Positions 15,476 to 24,582 are shown, counted from the stretch's first letter. The stretch is 64,000 nt of DNA from Pusillimonas minor (GCF_014237865.1 NZ_JACJUU010000003.1:124001-188000), one strand, 5' to 3'. The notes: generated by a model not told the origin, from the letters alone. Numbers and translations: made by a program.

Positions 15476-16975
15476 ATGAGTAAACCCGATGTATTGCCCG
15501 TTTGGGCCGAACCTCAGCCCATTTGCATTGCCGGCGAATGGCGCCTGGGGCAGGGCAACACCTACGCCACCCATTACCCCGCCACCGGCGAGGTCGTCGC
15601 TACGCTGAATGCAGCCAGTCCCGACGACGTCGAGGCGGCGATTCAAGGTGCTCAGAAAGCGTTCGAGACCAGCGGTTGGGCGCAGCGCAAGCCGCACGAG
15701 CGTGCAGCGGTGTTGTATCGCATTGCACAGCTTATTCGCGAAAAATCTGAGCATCTTGCGCAGCTGCAACGACTGGATAACGGCAAGCCCATTAACGAGA
15801 CGCGCGCTCTTGTAGCCAGCGCAGCCGGCACGTTCCAGTTTTTTGCGTCAGCCTGCGAAACCCTTGAAGACACTATTACGCCATCGCGTGGCGACTTCAT
15901 GTCAATGAGTGTCTACGAACCCATGGGTGTCGTGGCGGCCATTACGCCCTGGAACTCGCCCATTGCCAGCGAGGCGCAAAAGATGGCGCCTGCTTTGGCG
16001 GGCGGTAACGCGGTCGTTGTCAAACCGGCTGAAATTACACCCTTGCTGGCGCTTGAACTGGCTCGTATTTGCGACGAGGCAGGTTTGCCTAAGGGACTGG
16101 TCAGCGTGTTGCCCGGCAAGGGCTCGGTCATTGGCGACCTGATCACCCGGCATCCGCTGGTGCGACGGGTTTCATTTACCGGCGGTACATCGGTGGGCCG
16201 ACACATCGCCGGTATTGCGGCCGATAAATTCATGCCCGCATCGCTCGAGCTGGGCGGCAAGTCGCCGACGATGGTGCTGGAAGATGCTGATCTGGATCAC
16301 GCGGTGGCTGGCGTGTTGTACGGTATTTTCAGCTCGTCGGGCGAATCGTGTATTGCCGGTTCTCGTTTGTTCGTAGCCCGCGCGGTCTACGACGAATTCT
16401 TGTCCCGCCTGGTGGCAGGGGCCAAGCAATTGCGGGTAGGCGATCCAGCCGACGAACGGACTCAAATGGGGCCGCTCATTAGCGAGAGCCATCGCGCCTC
16501 GGTAGAGCGTTACGTAAACATTGGCTTGGAAGAGGGGGGCCGCGTGTTGTGCGGCGGCCAACGCCCCACCGGCCAGGTGTACGATAAAGGCAGCTACTAC
16601 TTGCCCACTATTATCGAAGGCCTGGACAACAGCAAAACCATTTGCCAGGAGGAAATTTTCGGCCCGGTGTTGGTGGTGATGCCGTTCGACAGTATTGATG
16701 ACCTGGTCGACCAGGCCAACGACAGCGTTTATGCATTAGCTGCCGGCATCTGGACACGTGACTATAAAAAAGCATGGTCTTTGGCCAAGGCGGTTAAAGC
16801 CGGCAATGTCTGGATCAACACCTACAAAGTATTCTCGATTTCCACCCCCTTTGGCGGTTGGCGCGACAGTGGTCTGGGCCGCGAAAAAGGCCGTCAAGGT
16901 ATTTTGCAGTACATGGAACAGAAAAGCGTGTACTGGGGCATGAACGAACAACCGCTACCCTGGGCTGGGGTATAG
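15476..16975 (+). CDS. NAD(P)-dependent aldehyde dehydrogenase
   Basis: This 499-residue ALDH superfamily enzyme has the fold motif FTGGTSVGRHIA, general base E258 in LELGGKSP and catalytic C292 in SSGESCIAGSR. The C-terminal PFGGWRDSGLGREKG block is typical of betaine/semialdehyde or 2-hydroxymuconic-semialdehyde-like ALDHs. The distance between E258 and C292 is normal, so it should be active. In this operon it probably oxidises an aldehyde made by ring opening or by the ThDP enzyme. It is preceded by AAAGGGAAG. Confidence 0.92.
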   Translation: MSKPDVLPVWAEPQPICIAGEWRLGQGNTYATHYPATGEVVATLNAASPDDVEAAIQGAQKAFETSGWAQRKPHERAAVLYRIAQLIREKSEHLAQLQRLDNGKPINETRALVASAAGTFQFFASACETLEDTITPSRGDFMSMSVYEPMGVVAAITPWNSPIASEAQKMAPALAGGNAVVVKPAEITPLLALELARICDEAGLPKGLVSVLPGKGSVIGDLITRHPLVRRVSFTGGTSVGRHIAGIAADKFMPASLELGGKSPTMVLEDADLDHAVAGVLYGIFSSSGESCIAGSRLFVARAVYDEFLSRLVAGAKQLRVGDPADERTQMGPLISESHRASVERYVNIGLEEGGRVLCGGQRPTGQVYDKGSYYLPTIIEGLDNSKTICQEEIFGPVLVVMPFDSIDDLVDQANDSVYALAAGIWTRDYKKAWSLAKAVKAGNVWINTYKVFSISTPFGGWRDSGLGREKGRQGILQYMEQKSVYWGMNEQPLPWAGV

Positions 16976-17054
16976 CGCCAACGGGCGGGGCGTGTCGGGC
17001 AATGGCCTGCTGCGCCCCAAACCGTTCTGGTTTGCACTATTCGAAGGAATTGAA

Positions 17055-18014
17055 ATGGACGTATTAGGAATCGACGAAATCACCTACGGGGCCGATGATT
17101 TTGACACCTGCCGCAAATTCTTTGCCGACTGGGGCCTGACGCTCAAGTCAGATAGTGAACAAAAACTGGTGTTTTCGACACTCAATGGTTGTCTGGTTAA
17201 CGTCGTTAAAACCAACGATCCAGGCTACCCTGCGCCTATCGAAGCCGGCCCAACCTTGCGCCATGTGGTGTGGGGCGTGTCGTCTGACGCTGTCGTTGAG
17301 CGTTTTGCCGGTCGCCTGGCCGACGTGGCGGGCTTTAAGCACGACAGTGGTCGGGTGTCTTGTATCGACCCTAACGGCATGTTGGTCAGCTTTCAAAAAT
17401 CGCGCAAGCACGACGTCAGCGTCGATTGCGGTGAAAGCAACACCTGGAACAGCAAGCCGCGTATCAATGCCCGCAGCCCCGTGTACGAACGCGCCCAGCC
17501 CATCGAGGTCGGACATGTCGTGTTCTTCGTCAGCGACGTTGCTGCCGTCGAGCAGTTCTACGCCGAAAAATTCGGCTTTGTACCGTCCGACCGCTACCCC
17601 GGTCGCGGCGTGTTCATGCGCTGCGATGCCGACGGCGGCCACCATGACCTGTTCCTGCTGCAAACGCCCGACAAGAAGGTGGGCCTTAACCACGTAGCTT
17701 TTGCTGTGCGCGACATCCACGAGGTTTTTGGCGGTGGGCTGCACTTCGATCGCTGTGGATGGAAAACCCAGCTTGGTCCCGGTCGTCATCCCATTTCATC
17801 GGCATACTTCTGGTACTTTGTTAACCCCGCAGGTGGCCTTATTGAATACTACGCCGACGAAGACCAACTGACCGACGCCTGGGAACCCCGCGAATTCGAA
17901 CCCGGCCCCACACGCTTTGCCGAATGGGCGGTTGATGGCGGGCTTGACGGCAACACCCGCCGCCAGAAGAACGTTGCCGCACCCGAAGGCAAGTTTCTAA
18001 CTGACCGGAAATAA
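17055..18014 (+). CDS. Two-domain VOC protein, type I extradiol dioxygenase-like
   Basis: This 319-residue protein has two vicinal-oxygen-chelate modules (about 1-120 and 150-275). The C-terminal module retains the 2-His-1-carboxylate iron site: H154 (VGHVVFFVSD), H213 (LNHVAFAVRD) and E264 (GGLIEYYAD). This predicts an Fe(II) ring-cleaving enzyme of the 2,3-dihydroxybiphenyl/catechol 2,3-dioxygenase type, although other VOC activities are possible. The start at 17055 is preferred because AAGGAA lies just upstream; the frame continues upstream from a GTG at 16992. It is the last gene of the operon; a terminator follows. Confidence 0.82.
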   Translation: MDVLGIDEITYGADDFDTCRKFFADWGLTLKSDSEQKLVFSTLNGCLVNVVKTNDPGYPAPIEAGPTLRHVVWGVSSDAVVERFAGRLADVAGFKHDSGRVSCIDPNGMLVSFQKSRKHDVSVDCGESNTWNSKPRINARSPVYERAQPIEVGHVVFFVSDVAAVEQFYAEKFGFVPSDRYPGRGVFMRCDADGGHHDLFLLQTPDKKVGLNHVAFAVRDIHEVFGGGLHFDRCGWKTQLGPGRHPISSAYFWYFVNPAGGLIEYYADEDQLTDAWEPREFEPGPTRFAEWAVDGGLDGNTRRQKNVAAPEGKFLTDRK

Positions 18015-18097
18015 GCCTTATTTGACCGGAAGTAGGCTTATCTACAGTCGCCAGGGTAGTGGGTTTGTTCAGAAGAACTTGGCGCACGCCTAAAAGC

Positions 18098-18140
18098 AAA
18101 ACCCCCAGTGTCGGGTAATGACGTCGGGGTTTTTTCGTAT
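18098..18140 (+). terminator. Terminator of the catabolic operon
   Basis: AAAACCCCC and CGGGGTTTTTT pair around a 19-bp loop, and the T-run completes a rho-independent terminator. It lies about 85 bp after the VOC gene. Confidence 0.65.
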
Positions 18141-18482
18141 TTGTAAGTATCAAACCCTGCCCTGATACCCCGGTGTTCGCTTTCTGTTTTTTGCGTATGT
18201 GCGTTCAGGACGCTCGCACGCTGGTCGAGTAGAGATAATCTCTAGAACCGCACAGTATCTTTCAGTTAAAGCCTCAATGTCACCAAATGCTTTGGCGCTT
18301 TTGTGTCTTAAGTAAAGAAAGTAGGCTCGCAATAAAAAAACCGGGTAAATGCCTTCGGCATCACCCGGTTAAAACTCAAATCTACGGTACTTCTGTTACT
18401 GCAACGAAGTAAAACTTCGTTTTAAACCTTAATCAACCGGTGAAACCGGCCGGAAACAAGCCCGACCGGATCACCAGAGTGA
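18141..18482. other. Intergenic region with the porin terminator
   Basis: There is no supportable gene in this stretch. Besides the terminator at 18334-18376 it has a perfect 8-bp inverted repeat AACGAAGT-AAA-ACTTCGTT near 18401, directly after the porin end on the minus strand. Confidence 0.5.
18334..18376 (-). terminator. Rho-independent terminator of the porin gene
   Basis: AACCGGGT and ACCCGGTT pair, with an inner ATGCC-TTCG-GGCAT hairpin whose UUCG-type loop is very stable. On the minus strand a run of seven T follows. It lies about 110 bp after the porin stop codon. Confidence 0.85.
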
Positions 18483-19631
18483 TTAGAAGTTGTGGCGAAC
18501 ACCAGCCATGAATGCTGTCTGGTTGTTGCCAGCAGCAGGGTTGTAAGCCTGTGCGCCGATCGAGCCCGAGTTTGCTGTACTGTTGGCGATGCCGCTGTTG
18601 TTCACGTACGAAGCCGACGCGTAAACCGAGGTGCGTTTGGACAAAGCGTACTTGACACGAGCAATGTAAAGCATCGACTTGGCGCTTTCGTCGCCATTCT
18701 TGAACTTGATGTAGTTGACCGAACCGTCAAGAGTTACAGCTGGTGTCAACGCATAAGCAGCGCCTAATGACCAGAGGTCGGAGCGATCGCCCAAATCATA
18801 AGTTTGGGTGGCGCCGCTTACGATACGGCTGGAAGAGCCGATTGTGCCGTCGGTTTTACGGTTGATGTAAACCAGGCCCAATTTCAAAGCGTCGAACTTA
18901 GCCCATGCATTGAATGCGAAACGACGATCTTCGTCTTGGGTGTTGGTAAGCCCCGAACCACGCCAGTTTGTGCCGTCGCCGCCTTTGAGGACATCCCAAG
19001 CCACGTTAGCGCCCCAAGTGGCTGTGTCGTAACCCAGCATTGCGCTGTACGACGAGCAGGCGTTTTCTTGATTGTAGTTGACACCACAACCGTTGCTGGT
19101 AACCTCATCACGGCCTTTGGCGTAGTGTGCACCAACGGTTACGCCGGAAAATGTACCACGGTAGCTAATGGCGTTGTCTTGACGACGATCGAGCATGTAG
19201 CCGTCGAGGCCGCCCAGACCATGAGCATTAGGCCCCAGGATGTCGGAGTTGAGCATGGACCAGAACAGCATGCTGTACTGGCGACCCAATGCAACCTGAC
19301 CCCAGTCGCCTTTCAGGCCGACCCAGGCTTCACGGCCGAACAATCGACTACCCTGGTTGGAACTGCCGGTCCCCGAGTTAAAGCCCGATTCCAGTTTGAA
19401 AACTGCTTCGAGGTTGTCGCTGATTTTTTCGGAACCGCGCAAACCCCAGTGGGAAGGCCAAGAGTTTGTTTGTGTGTTGAAGCCGGTGTAGTCGTTTTCA
19501 GCCGTACCAATGTTGTTGGTGTAGTTGATAGCGGTATCGATCGTACCGTACAGGGTCACGCTGGTGCCTTGAGCGGCAACCAGTGCGGGGAACGAGAGGG
19601 CCAGGCCCACGGTGAGTGCTTTTAACTTCAT
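18483..19631 (-). CDS. Outer-membrane general porin (Burkholderiales OmpC/Omp32-like)
   Basis: This 382-residue trimeric beta-barrel porin has a signal peptide (MKLKALTVGLALSFPALVAAQG, cleavage near residue 20). It begins TSVTLYGTIDTAINY and contains HWGLRGSEKISDNLEAVFKLESGFNSGTG, LFGREAWVGLKGDWGQVALGRQ and the C-terminal aromatic end AGVRHNF needed for BAM recognition. GGAGAA precedes the start. It lets small hydrophilic solutes cross the outer membrane. It stands alone with a strong terminator and a 378-bp upstream region, as expected of an abundantly expressed porin. Confidence 0.95.
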   Translation of the reverse strand: MKLKALTVGLALSFPALVAAQGTSVTLYGTIDTAINYTNNIGTAENDYTGFNTQTNSWPSHWGLRGSEKISDNLEAVFKLESGFNSGTGSSNQGSRLFGREAWVGLKGDWGQVALGRQYSMLFWSMLNSDILGPNAHGLGGLDGYMLDRRQDNAISYRGTFSGVTVGAHYAKGRDEVTSNGCGVNYNQENACSSYSAMLGYDTATWGANVAWDVLKGGDGTNWRGSGLTNTQDEDRRFAFNAWAKFDALKLGLVYINRKTDGTIGSSSRIVSGATQTYDLGDRSDLWSLGAAYALTPAVTLDGSVNYIKFKNGDESAKSMLYIARVKYALSKRTSVYASASYVNNSGIANSTANSGSIGAQAYNPAAGNNQTAFMAGVRHNF

Positions 19632-20009
19632 TGGTTAGTTCTCCAACGTTGATGAAAATTTATGCCGTTTGGCGGCACTGTTTTTAGTAATGCAACCAAC
19701 TGCGTCACTTTACTACGGACTGTAAAAACTTCGCACCAAGAAAAGCTACTGCTGTTGGGTTGGAAACCCGGCAACACGACTGCAAAAAAACTGAGAGTTA
19801 CCCCTGAACTGCTGTTTTTGTCATGACGTATTTGCTTGATAGCACTACGTTTCTTGAGCGTTGAAGTGAGTGTACGGACAGGGGTTTGTGACGACGATAA
19901 GGGTAAACCCTTTTTTGTGCATGGATGTGTTGTAAAAACAACGTAATTGTGACGTTTTGGTGAATAGCGCCACGATTGTGACGCTATTTTGGTGTTTTTT
20001 TACGACAAC
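19632..20009. other. Intergenic region upstream of the porin
   Basis: The region should hold the porin promoter and a long 5' leader; boxes were not assigned. Near the dsbB end are two spaced copies of ATTGTGACG...TTTTGGTG (19946-19962 and 19975-19994). An inverted repeat AATAGCG/CGCTATT (19963-19988) could act as a dsbB terminator or structure. Confidence 0.4.
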
Positions 20010-20486
20010 TTAACGTCGGCGCAAAACAACAAAAACACTGATAAGCGCCAGGGTAACCAACAAGCCCAGGGCCCAGATGGCGTATTCGACACCCAGCAAA
20101 TGAACGCGGGCGTCGGCGCAGGTGGCATAAATGCCAAACAGCCAGGGTACGGCCGCCTCTAACCCCGATTGGGCCATGAAGCGGTCGGCGAAGGTCAGGT
20201 CGCACGAGAACAGCTTGGCGGCAACGGTATATTGATACCAGGCCGCCAATACCCCGCCCAAACTTAACAATAATGTGATTAAGGCGCTAAGTTTGTGCAG
20301 CATGCCTGGCCCCTTACCCAAGCTACCCAGCCAGGCAACCACAGCAATCGCAATAAATATGACGCGCTGGAATACGCACCACGCGCAGGGGCGCATATCA
20401 AAGTAATGCTGTGACACCAGGGCAATGGCCACGGCAAGCACCGAAAGAAGGGCAATAAGGCGAAGCAGGGTACGGGAAGCAAGCAT
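20010..20486 (-). CDS. dsbB: Disulfide bond formation protein B
   Basis: This is an inner-membrane quinone-dependent oxidase of about 158 residues that reoxidises DsbA. Four hydrophobic segments are visible. The first periplasmic cysteine pair is C34-A-W-C37 (RPCAWCVFQR) and the second is C95 (LFSCDLTF) with C123 (YATCADA), as in the family. The ATG at 20486 is preferred over the TTG two codons upstream. It stands between glnD and the porin on the same strand. Confidence 0.92.
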   Translation of the reverse strand: MLASRTLLRLIALLSVLAVAIALVSQHYFDMRPCAWCVFQRVIFIAIAVVAWLGSLGKGPGMLHKLSALITLLLSLGGVLAAWYQYTVAAKLFSCDLTFADRFMAQSGLEAAVPWLFGIYATCADARVHLLGVEYAIWALGLLVTLALISVFVVLRRR

Positions 20487-20677
20487 ATTCAATTTGATTC
20501 AGAAGAGGTCATGTGCGTCATGCCTTTCAGTGCGGCGGCACGCGCGTTGGAAATTAATTTAAAGCTTGTTGCAAGCGCCATTTATGACTAAATCAGGCGC
20601 GGTCTACCTTCATGCGTCATGCAGGCAATATCCTGCATGTGTTGCAAAATTGTCAGACAACGGTTTGCAATTCAGCA

Positions 20678-23257
20678 TCACCCGCCATCGCTTAATTGCC
20701 CCAGCAAATTACGTTCAAATTGCAGTTGCGCGCGAGGGTGTTCCAGTACATCGCCCTCAATAATAAATACGTCTTCGACACGGTCGCCCAAGGTCAGTAC
20801 CTTGGCCATTTTCAGGTCGATGGCGTGGCGTGCAAAAACACGGGCCAGACTATACAACAAGCCGGGTCGGTCGGAGGCGGTGATGGCCAACCGCCATGAT
20901 TTTGAGTTTTCGTCGGGTTCGAGTGCAATATTGGGCACGATCGGAAACACGCGAGACCGGCGCGACATGCGTTTGCGTAAGACGTCGACAGGCCGCTCGG
21001 GCGGCAGGGGCTGGTTTTGTTTCAGTGCATCAGCCAGTTCGTGTTCGATCAGGCTGGCCCATGACCGGTAATCGGTATCGTGTTGCGGCAACAGCACGAT
21101 AAAACTGTCCAGTGCCCAGCCGTGCCGGGTGGTGTGAATGCGGGCGTCTTGAATGCTTAAAGTGTGCTGGTCGAAATACCCGCATATCGCCACGAACAGG
21201 TCGGGGCGGTCTTTAATGTAGACCATGATTTGCAGCCCCTGATTCTGGCCAATCACGCGTGCCTTAACGACAGGCTCGTCGGTATCCACCCGATGGTACA
21301 AGTGGCGGGTGTGCCAGGCTATTTCGGCCGCGTCGTGGCGCAAGAAATAGGCAACATCAAGTTGCCGCCAGAAGGTTTCCCGGGCCTCGTCACGCAATCC
21401 AAGTAACCGGATTTCGGCGGCTGCAGCCTCTTTGCGCTGCGCCAATACGGTACCGGTATCGGGCGGCGTGCCGCCCAGCGCGTCGTGCGTCAGGTGGTAA
21501 AGGTCTTCCAGCAGCTTGCCTTTCCACGAATTCCATACTTTTGGGCTGGTGCCGCGAATGTCGGCCACAGTCAGCAAGTAAAGCGCGGCCAGTCGTCTTT
21601 CGCTGTCTACTCTTCGGGCAAATTCGTGCACGGTGCGCGGGTCGGACAAGTCGCGCTTTTGCGCAAACGTCGACATGGTCAAGTGTTCGCGTACCAAAAA
21701 TACAACCAGATCGGTGTCGTCAGCCGACACACCATGCTGACGACAAAAGCGTTTGACATCTTTAGCGCCCAGCTCCGAGTGGTCTCCGCCCCGGCCTTTG
21801 GCAATGTCATGATAAAGCGCTGCTATATATAACAGCCAATGCCTGTCCATGTCGGCAATCAACTGGCTGGCCAGTGGGTACTCTTGCGCATGTTCGGGCA
21901 TGGTAAAGCGGCGCAGGTTGCGTATGACGCGCAAGGTGTGCTGGTCTACGGTGTAGGCATGGAACAGGTCGTGCTGCATCTGCCCCACAATTTTGCGAAA
22001 TTCGGGCAGGTAACGCGGCAAAATGTTGAGCAATGTCATGCGGCGCAGGGCATGAACAATACCGCGCGGTTGCTGCAGTATTTGCATGAACAGGTAACGG
22101 TTGACCGGGTTGCGTCTGAACTGGGTGTCGATCAGACGGCGGGCATGCCACATGGCACGCATCACCTGGGCCGACAGGCCGGTTAGTTCGGGGCGTTCTT
22201 GTACGGCCAAAAAGGCTTTAAGCAGCAGGGTGGGGTTACGCTCGAAGGCATCGGGGCGACGGATATCCAGCCGGTTATGAATTACGCTGAAGTCGTCGTC
22301 GACCGGGATCGCCTTGACAGCGGGCGAGGCAAACAAACGTTCTTCGAATGTCTGCATCAAGATGGTGTTTAGCTGGTTAATTACGCGTGCCGCCCAGTAA
22401 TAGCGTTGCATCAGCAGTTCGCTGGCCCGGCGTGTTTTGGTGGCCTCAAAGCCGTAAACTTTCGCCAGGGCGGGTTGCAAGTCGAATAGCAGGCGGTCTT
22501 CGCGTCGCCCCGCCAGCAGGTGCAGCTCTATACGTAACCGTTTAAAAGCCAGTTCGGCGCGGCGCAAGGCGCGGTACTCGGCCGGGGTCAGCAGGTCGGT
22601 CTGGCCAATTTCTTGCCAGGTTTGCCCAATACCCGATGCCTGAGCTATCCATAATATAACCATCAGGTCGCGCAGGCCGCCGGGCGCCTCTTTGCAATTG
22701 GGCTCAAGTGAATAAGGCGTGTCTTGATGACGCGAATGGCGCTGTTGCATTTCGGCGCGCTTGGCCTGAAAAAACGCCTGCGGGTCGCGCTGCTCGGCCA
22801 TGGTTGCTTGCAGTGACGCCAGCAGCGGCTTGCTGCCCGCCAGCCATCGAACTTCCATTAACGCAGTTTCAACAGTAATGTCGTTGGCGGCTTCGCGTTG
22901 GCAGTCGGCCAGGGTGCGTACGCTATGCCCGACGTCGAAGCCCAGGTCCCACAGGGCGGTGACCAGTGCCTCTAGCCGGATCTGGTCCGCGCTGTCTGGT
23001 TCGTGCGCCAGCAGTATCAGCAAGTCAATGTCGGAATATGGGTAAAGCTCACCCCGGCCATACCCGCCTACTGCCGCCAGGCAGGCACCAGGCGGCAGCG
23101 GATTGATTTTTAAAATATCGCGCAGGGTCTGGTCGGTTACCCGCCGCAAACCGCCCAGCAACTTTTCGGGCCGCAGGTGCTTCCGATAGCTGTCAATGAC
23201 CTCCCGGCGCCGTTGGGTGTAGTGTTCTCTCAGGTCGCTCAGGCGGGCAGGGGTCAT
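20678..23257 (-). CDS. glnD: Bifunctional uridylyltransferase/uridylyl-removing enzyme (PII)
   Basis: This 859-residue nitrogen sensor uridylylates and deuridylylates PII proteins in response to glutamine. The nucleotidyltransferase motif GGYGRGELYPYSDIDLLILL is near residue 75, the HD motif YHDIAKGRGGDHSELGA is near 450, and two ACT domains lie at the C-terminus (QIMVYIKDRPDLFVAICGYF and LAITASDRPGLLYSLARVF). The start at 23257 gives the usual family length; the frame extends 68 codons further upstream without homology. It is downstream of map in the same direction. Confidence 0.93.
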   Translation of the reverse strand: MTPARLSDLREHYTQRRREVIDSYRKHLRPEKLLGGLRRVTDQTLRDILKINPLPPGACLAAVGGYGRGELYPYSDIDLLILLAHEPDSADQIRLEALVTALWDLGFDVGHSVRTLADCQREAANDITVETALMEVRWLAGSKPLLASLQATMAEQRDPQAFFQAKRAEMQQRHSRHQDTPYSLEPNCKEAPGGLRDLMVILWIAQASGIGQTWQEIGQTDLLTPAEYRALRRAELAFKRLRIELHLLAGRREDRLLFDLQPALAKVYGFEATKTRRASELLMQRYYWAARVINQLNTILMQTFEERLFASPAVKAIPVDDDFSVIHNRLDIRRPDAFERNPTLLLKAFLAVQERPELTGLSAQVMRAMWHARRLIDTQFRRNPVNRYLFMQILQQPRGIVHALRRMTLLNILPRYLPEFRKIVGQMQHDLFHAYTVDQHTLRVIRNLRRFTMPEHAQEYPLASQLIADMDRHWLLYIAALYHDIAKGRGGDHSELGAKDVKRFCRQHGVSADDTDLVVFLVREHLTMSTFAQKRDLSDPRTVHEFARRVDSERRLAALYLLTVADIRGTSPKVWNSWKGKLLEDLYHLTHDALGGTPPDTGTVLAQRKEAAAAEIRLLGLRDEARETFWRQLDVAYFLRHDAAEIAWHTRHLYHRVDTDEPVVKARVIGQNQGLQIMVYIKDRPDLFVAICGYFDQHTLSIQDARIHTTRHGWALDSFIVLLPQHDTDYRSWASLIEHELADALKQNQPLPPERPVDVLRKRMSRRSRVFPIVPNIALEPDENSKSWRLAITASDRPGLLYSLARVFARHAIDLKMAKVLTLGDRVEDVFIIEGDVLEHPRAQLQFERNLLGQLSDGG

Positions 23258-23364
23258 TTTCGCTGGCAAAAAATTAAGGGGTGAAACCGGCTTGCCGACA
23301 ACTTTTATATTGTGCTGCACAGACCAGGTCGTGGGTAGTCTCTGGTGTGTGTCGGCGGCCCGAG

Positions 23365-24174
23365 TTACTGTTGCGCCACAAAGGCCGGCGGGGCCGGCAT
23401 GGCAGGCGATACCGTAAGTATTTCGTAGCCGGTGTCGGTGACCAGCACACTGTGTTCCCATTGGGCAGACAAACTGTGGTCGCGCGTAACGACTGTCCAG
23501 CCGTCGGCTAATTGACGAATATCGCGGCGCCCGGCGTTAATCATGGGTTCGACCGTGAAAATCATGCCCGGTTCAAGTGTAATGCCGGTACCCGCCTTGC
23601 CGTAGTGCAAAATTTGCGGGTCTTGGTGAAACTTTTGGCCGACGCCATGCCCGCAGTATTCGCGTACCACCGAGAACCCTTGCTTTTCGGCGTGCTTTTG
23701 TATGGCCGACCCGATGTCGCCCAGCTTGTTGCCGGGTTTGACTTGCTCGATACCCAGCCACATGCAGTCGTAGGTGGTTTCGACCAGGCGGCGCGCCAAA
23801 ATAGAGGGCTCGCCTACAAAGAACATACGGCTGGTGTCGCCAAACCACCCGTCTTTGATCACGGTGACATCTATATTGATGATGTCGCCATTTTTTAATA
23901 CCTTGTCGCCCGGGATGCCATGACAAATAACATGGTTGACCGACGCGCAAATAGCGCCCGGAAACGGTGGGTAGCCCGGCGGCGCATAGCCGATAGTGGC
24001 CGATTTGACCTTCAGTTCGTTGGTAATGAAGTCGACACAAAGGCGATCGAGCTCGCCGGTAGTGATACCCGGTTTAACGTGAGGCGTCAGGAAGTCGAGC
24101 GTTTGGGCTGCCGCCTGGCAGGCCGCACGCATTTTATCCAGGTCGATTGGGTCGGTGACTAAAGGGGTGGTCAT
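23365..24174 (-). CDS. map: Methionine aminopeptidase, type I
   Basis: This 269-residue cytosolic metalloprotease removes N-terminal Met from new proteins. Metal ligands appear in the expected order: the substrate His in VNHVICHGIPG, D in DIINIDVTVIKDGWFGDTSRM, the His of EYCGHGVGQKFH, E in MIFTVEP, and E in WEHSVLVT. It is divergent from rpsB, the arrangement seen in many betaproteobacteria and in E. coli. The start ATG at 24174 is preferred over a TTG at 24180. Confidence 0.95.
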   Translation of the reverse strand: MTTPLVTDPIDLDKMRAACQAAAQTLDFLTPHVKPGITTGELDRLCVDFITNELKVKSATIGYAPPGYPPFPGAICASVNHVICHGIPGDKVLKNGDIINIDVTVIKDGWFGDTSRMFFVGEPSILARRLVETTYDCMWLGIEQVKPGNKLGDIGSAIQKHAEKQGFSVVREYCGHGVGQKFHQDPQILHYGKAGTGITLEPGMIFTVEPMINAGRRDIRQLADGWTVVTRDHSLSAQWEHSVLVTDTGYEILTVSPAMPAPPAFVAQQ

Positions 24175-24582
24175 GTGCAACTTGAGCCTATGGGTAAAAA
24201 GATAGTAGAATTATAGGCTTTCCTGAATTTGGCGATGCGTTGGTTGGCGAGGCCGGGGTGAAAACCCAGACCGAAACCTTAATTGCGTTAAACCCAGAGC
24301 AATTTTACCCAGGTACTTTTTAAGTCGAAGCTAAACCAAAAAGTATTTGGGTCTTAATGGTTGGGTTTGTAGTGGCTGGGTTTGTAGTGGTTGGCAGCCA
24401 AGCTTTTAAAAGTCAGGAAAACACCTTTGTTTATTTTAAATCGCGTGCCCGGCCACCTTAGGGTGTTTGCACGGGGCCCAAACCGGCGTTTATCAACGCC
24501 TTGGTCTGGCTAGTTTAGTCCAGGCCAGCGGGCCGCTTGCAAATACAGGTTGGGTACAAGACCAAACCCTTGGAGAGTTTAA
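24175..24582. promoter_or_regulatory. Divergent map / rpsB control region and rpsB leader
   Basis: This 408-bp gap has no gene. It should hold the map promoter, the rpsB promoter and the long S2 leader, which in other bacteria mediates autoregulation by S2. A 15-bp tandem repeat TGGGTTTGTAGTGG(C/T) occupies 24362-24391. TTGGAGAG ahead of 24583 is the rpsB ribosome site. Confidence 0.6.
24362..24391. repeat. 15-bp tandem direct repeat
   Basis: TGGGTTTGTAGTGGC is followed directly by TGGGTTTGTAGTGGT. The pair lies about 190 bp upstream of rpsB, in the likely promoter or leader. Confidence 0.8.

Noticed and set aside
20616-20639. Perfect inverted repeat CATGCAGG-N6-CCTGCATG after glnD
   Set aside because: Could be a terminator stem, but no T-run follows on either strand; too little to call.
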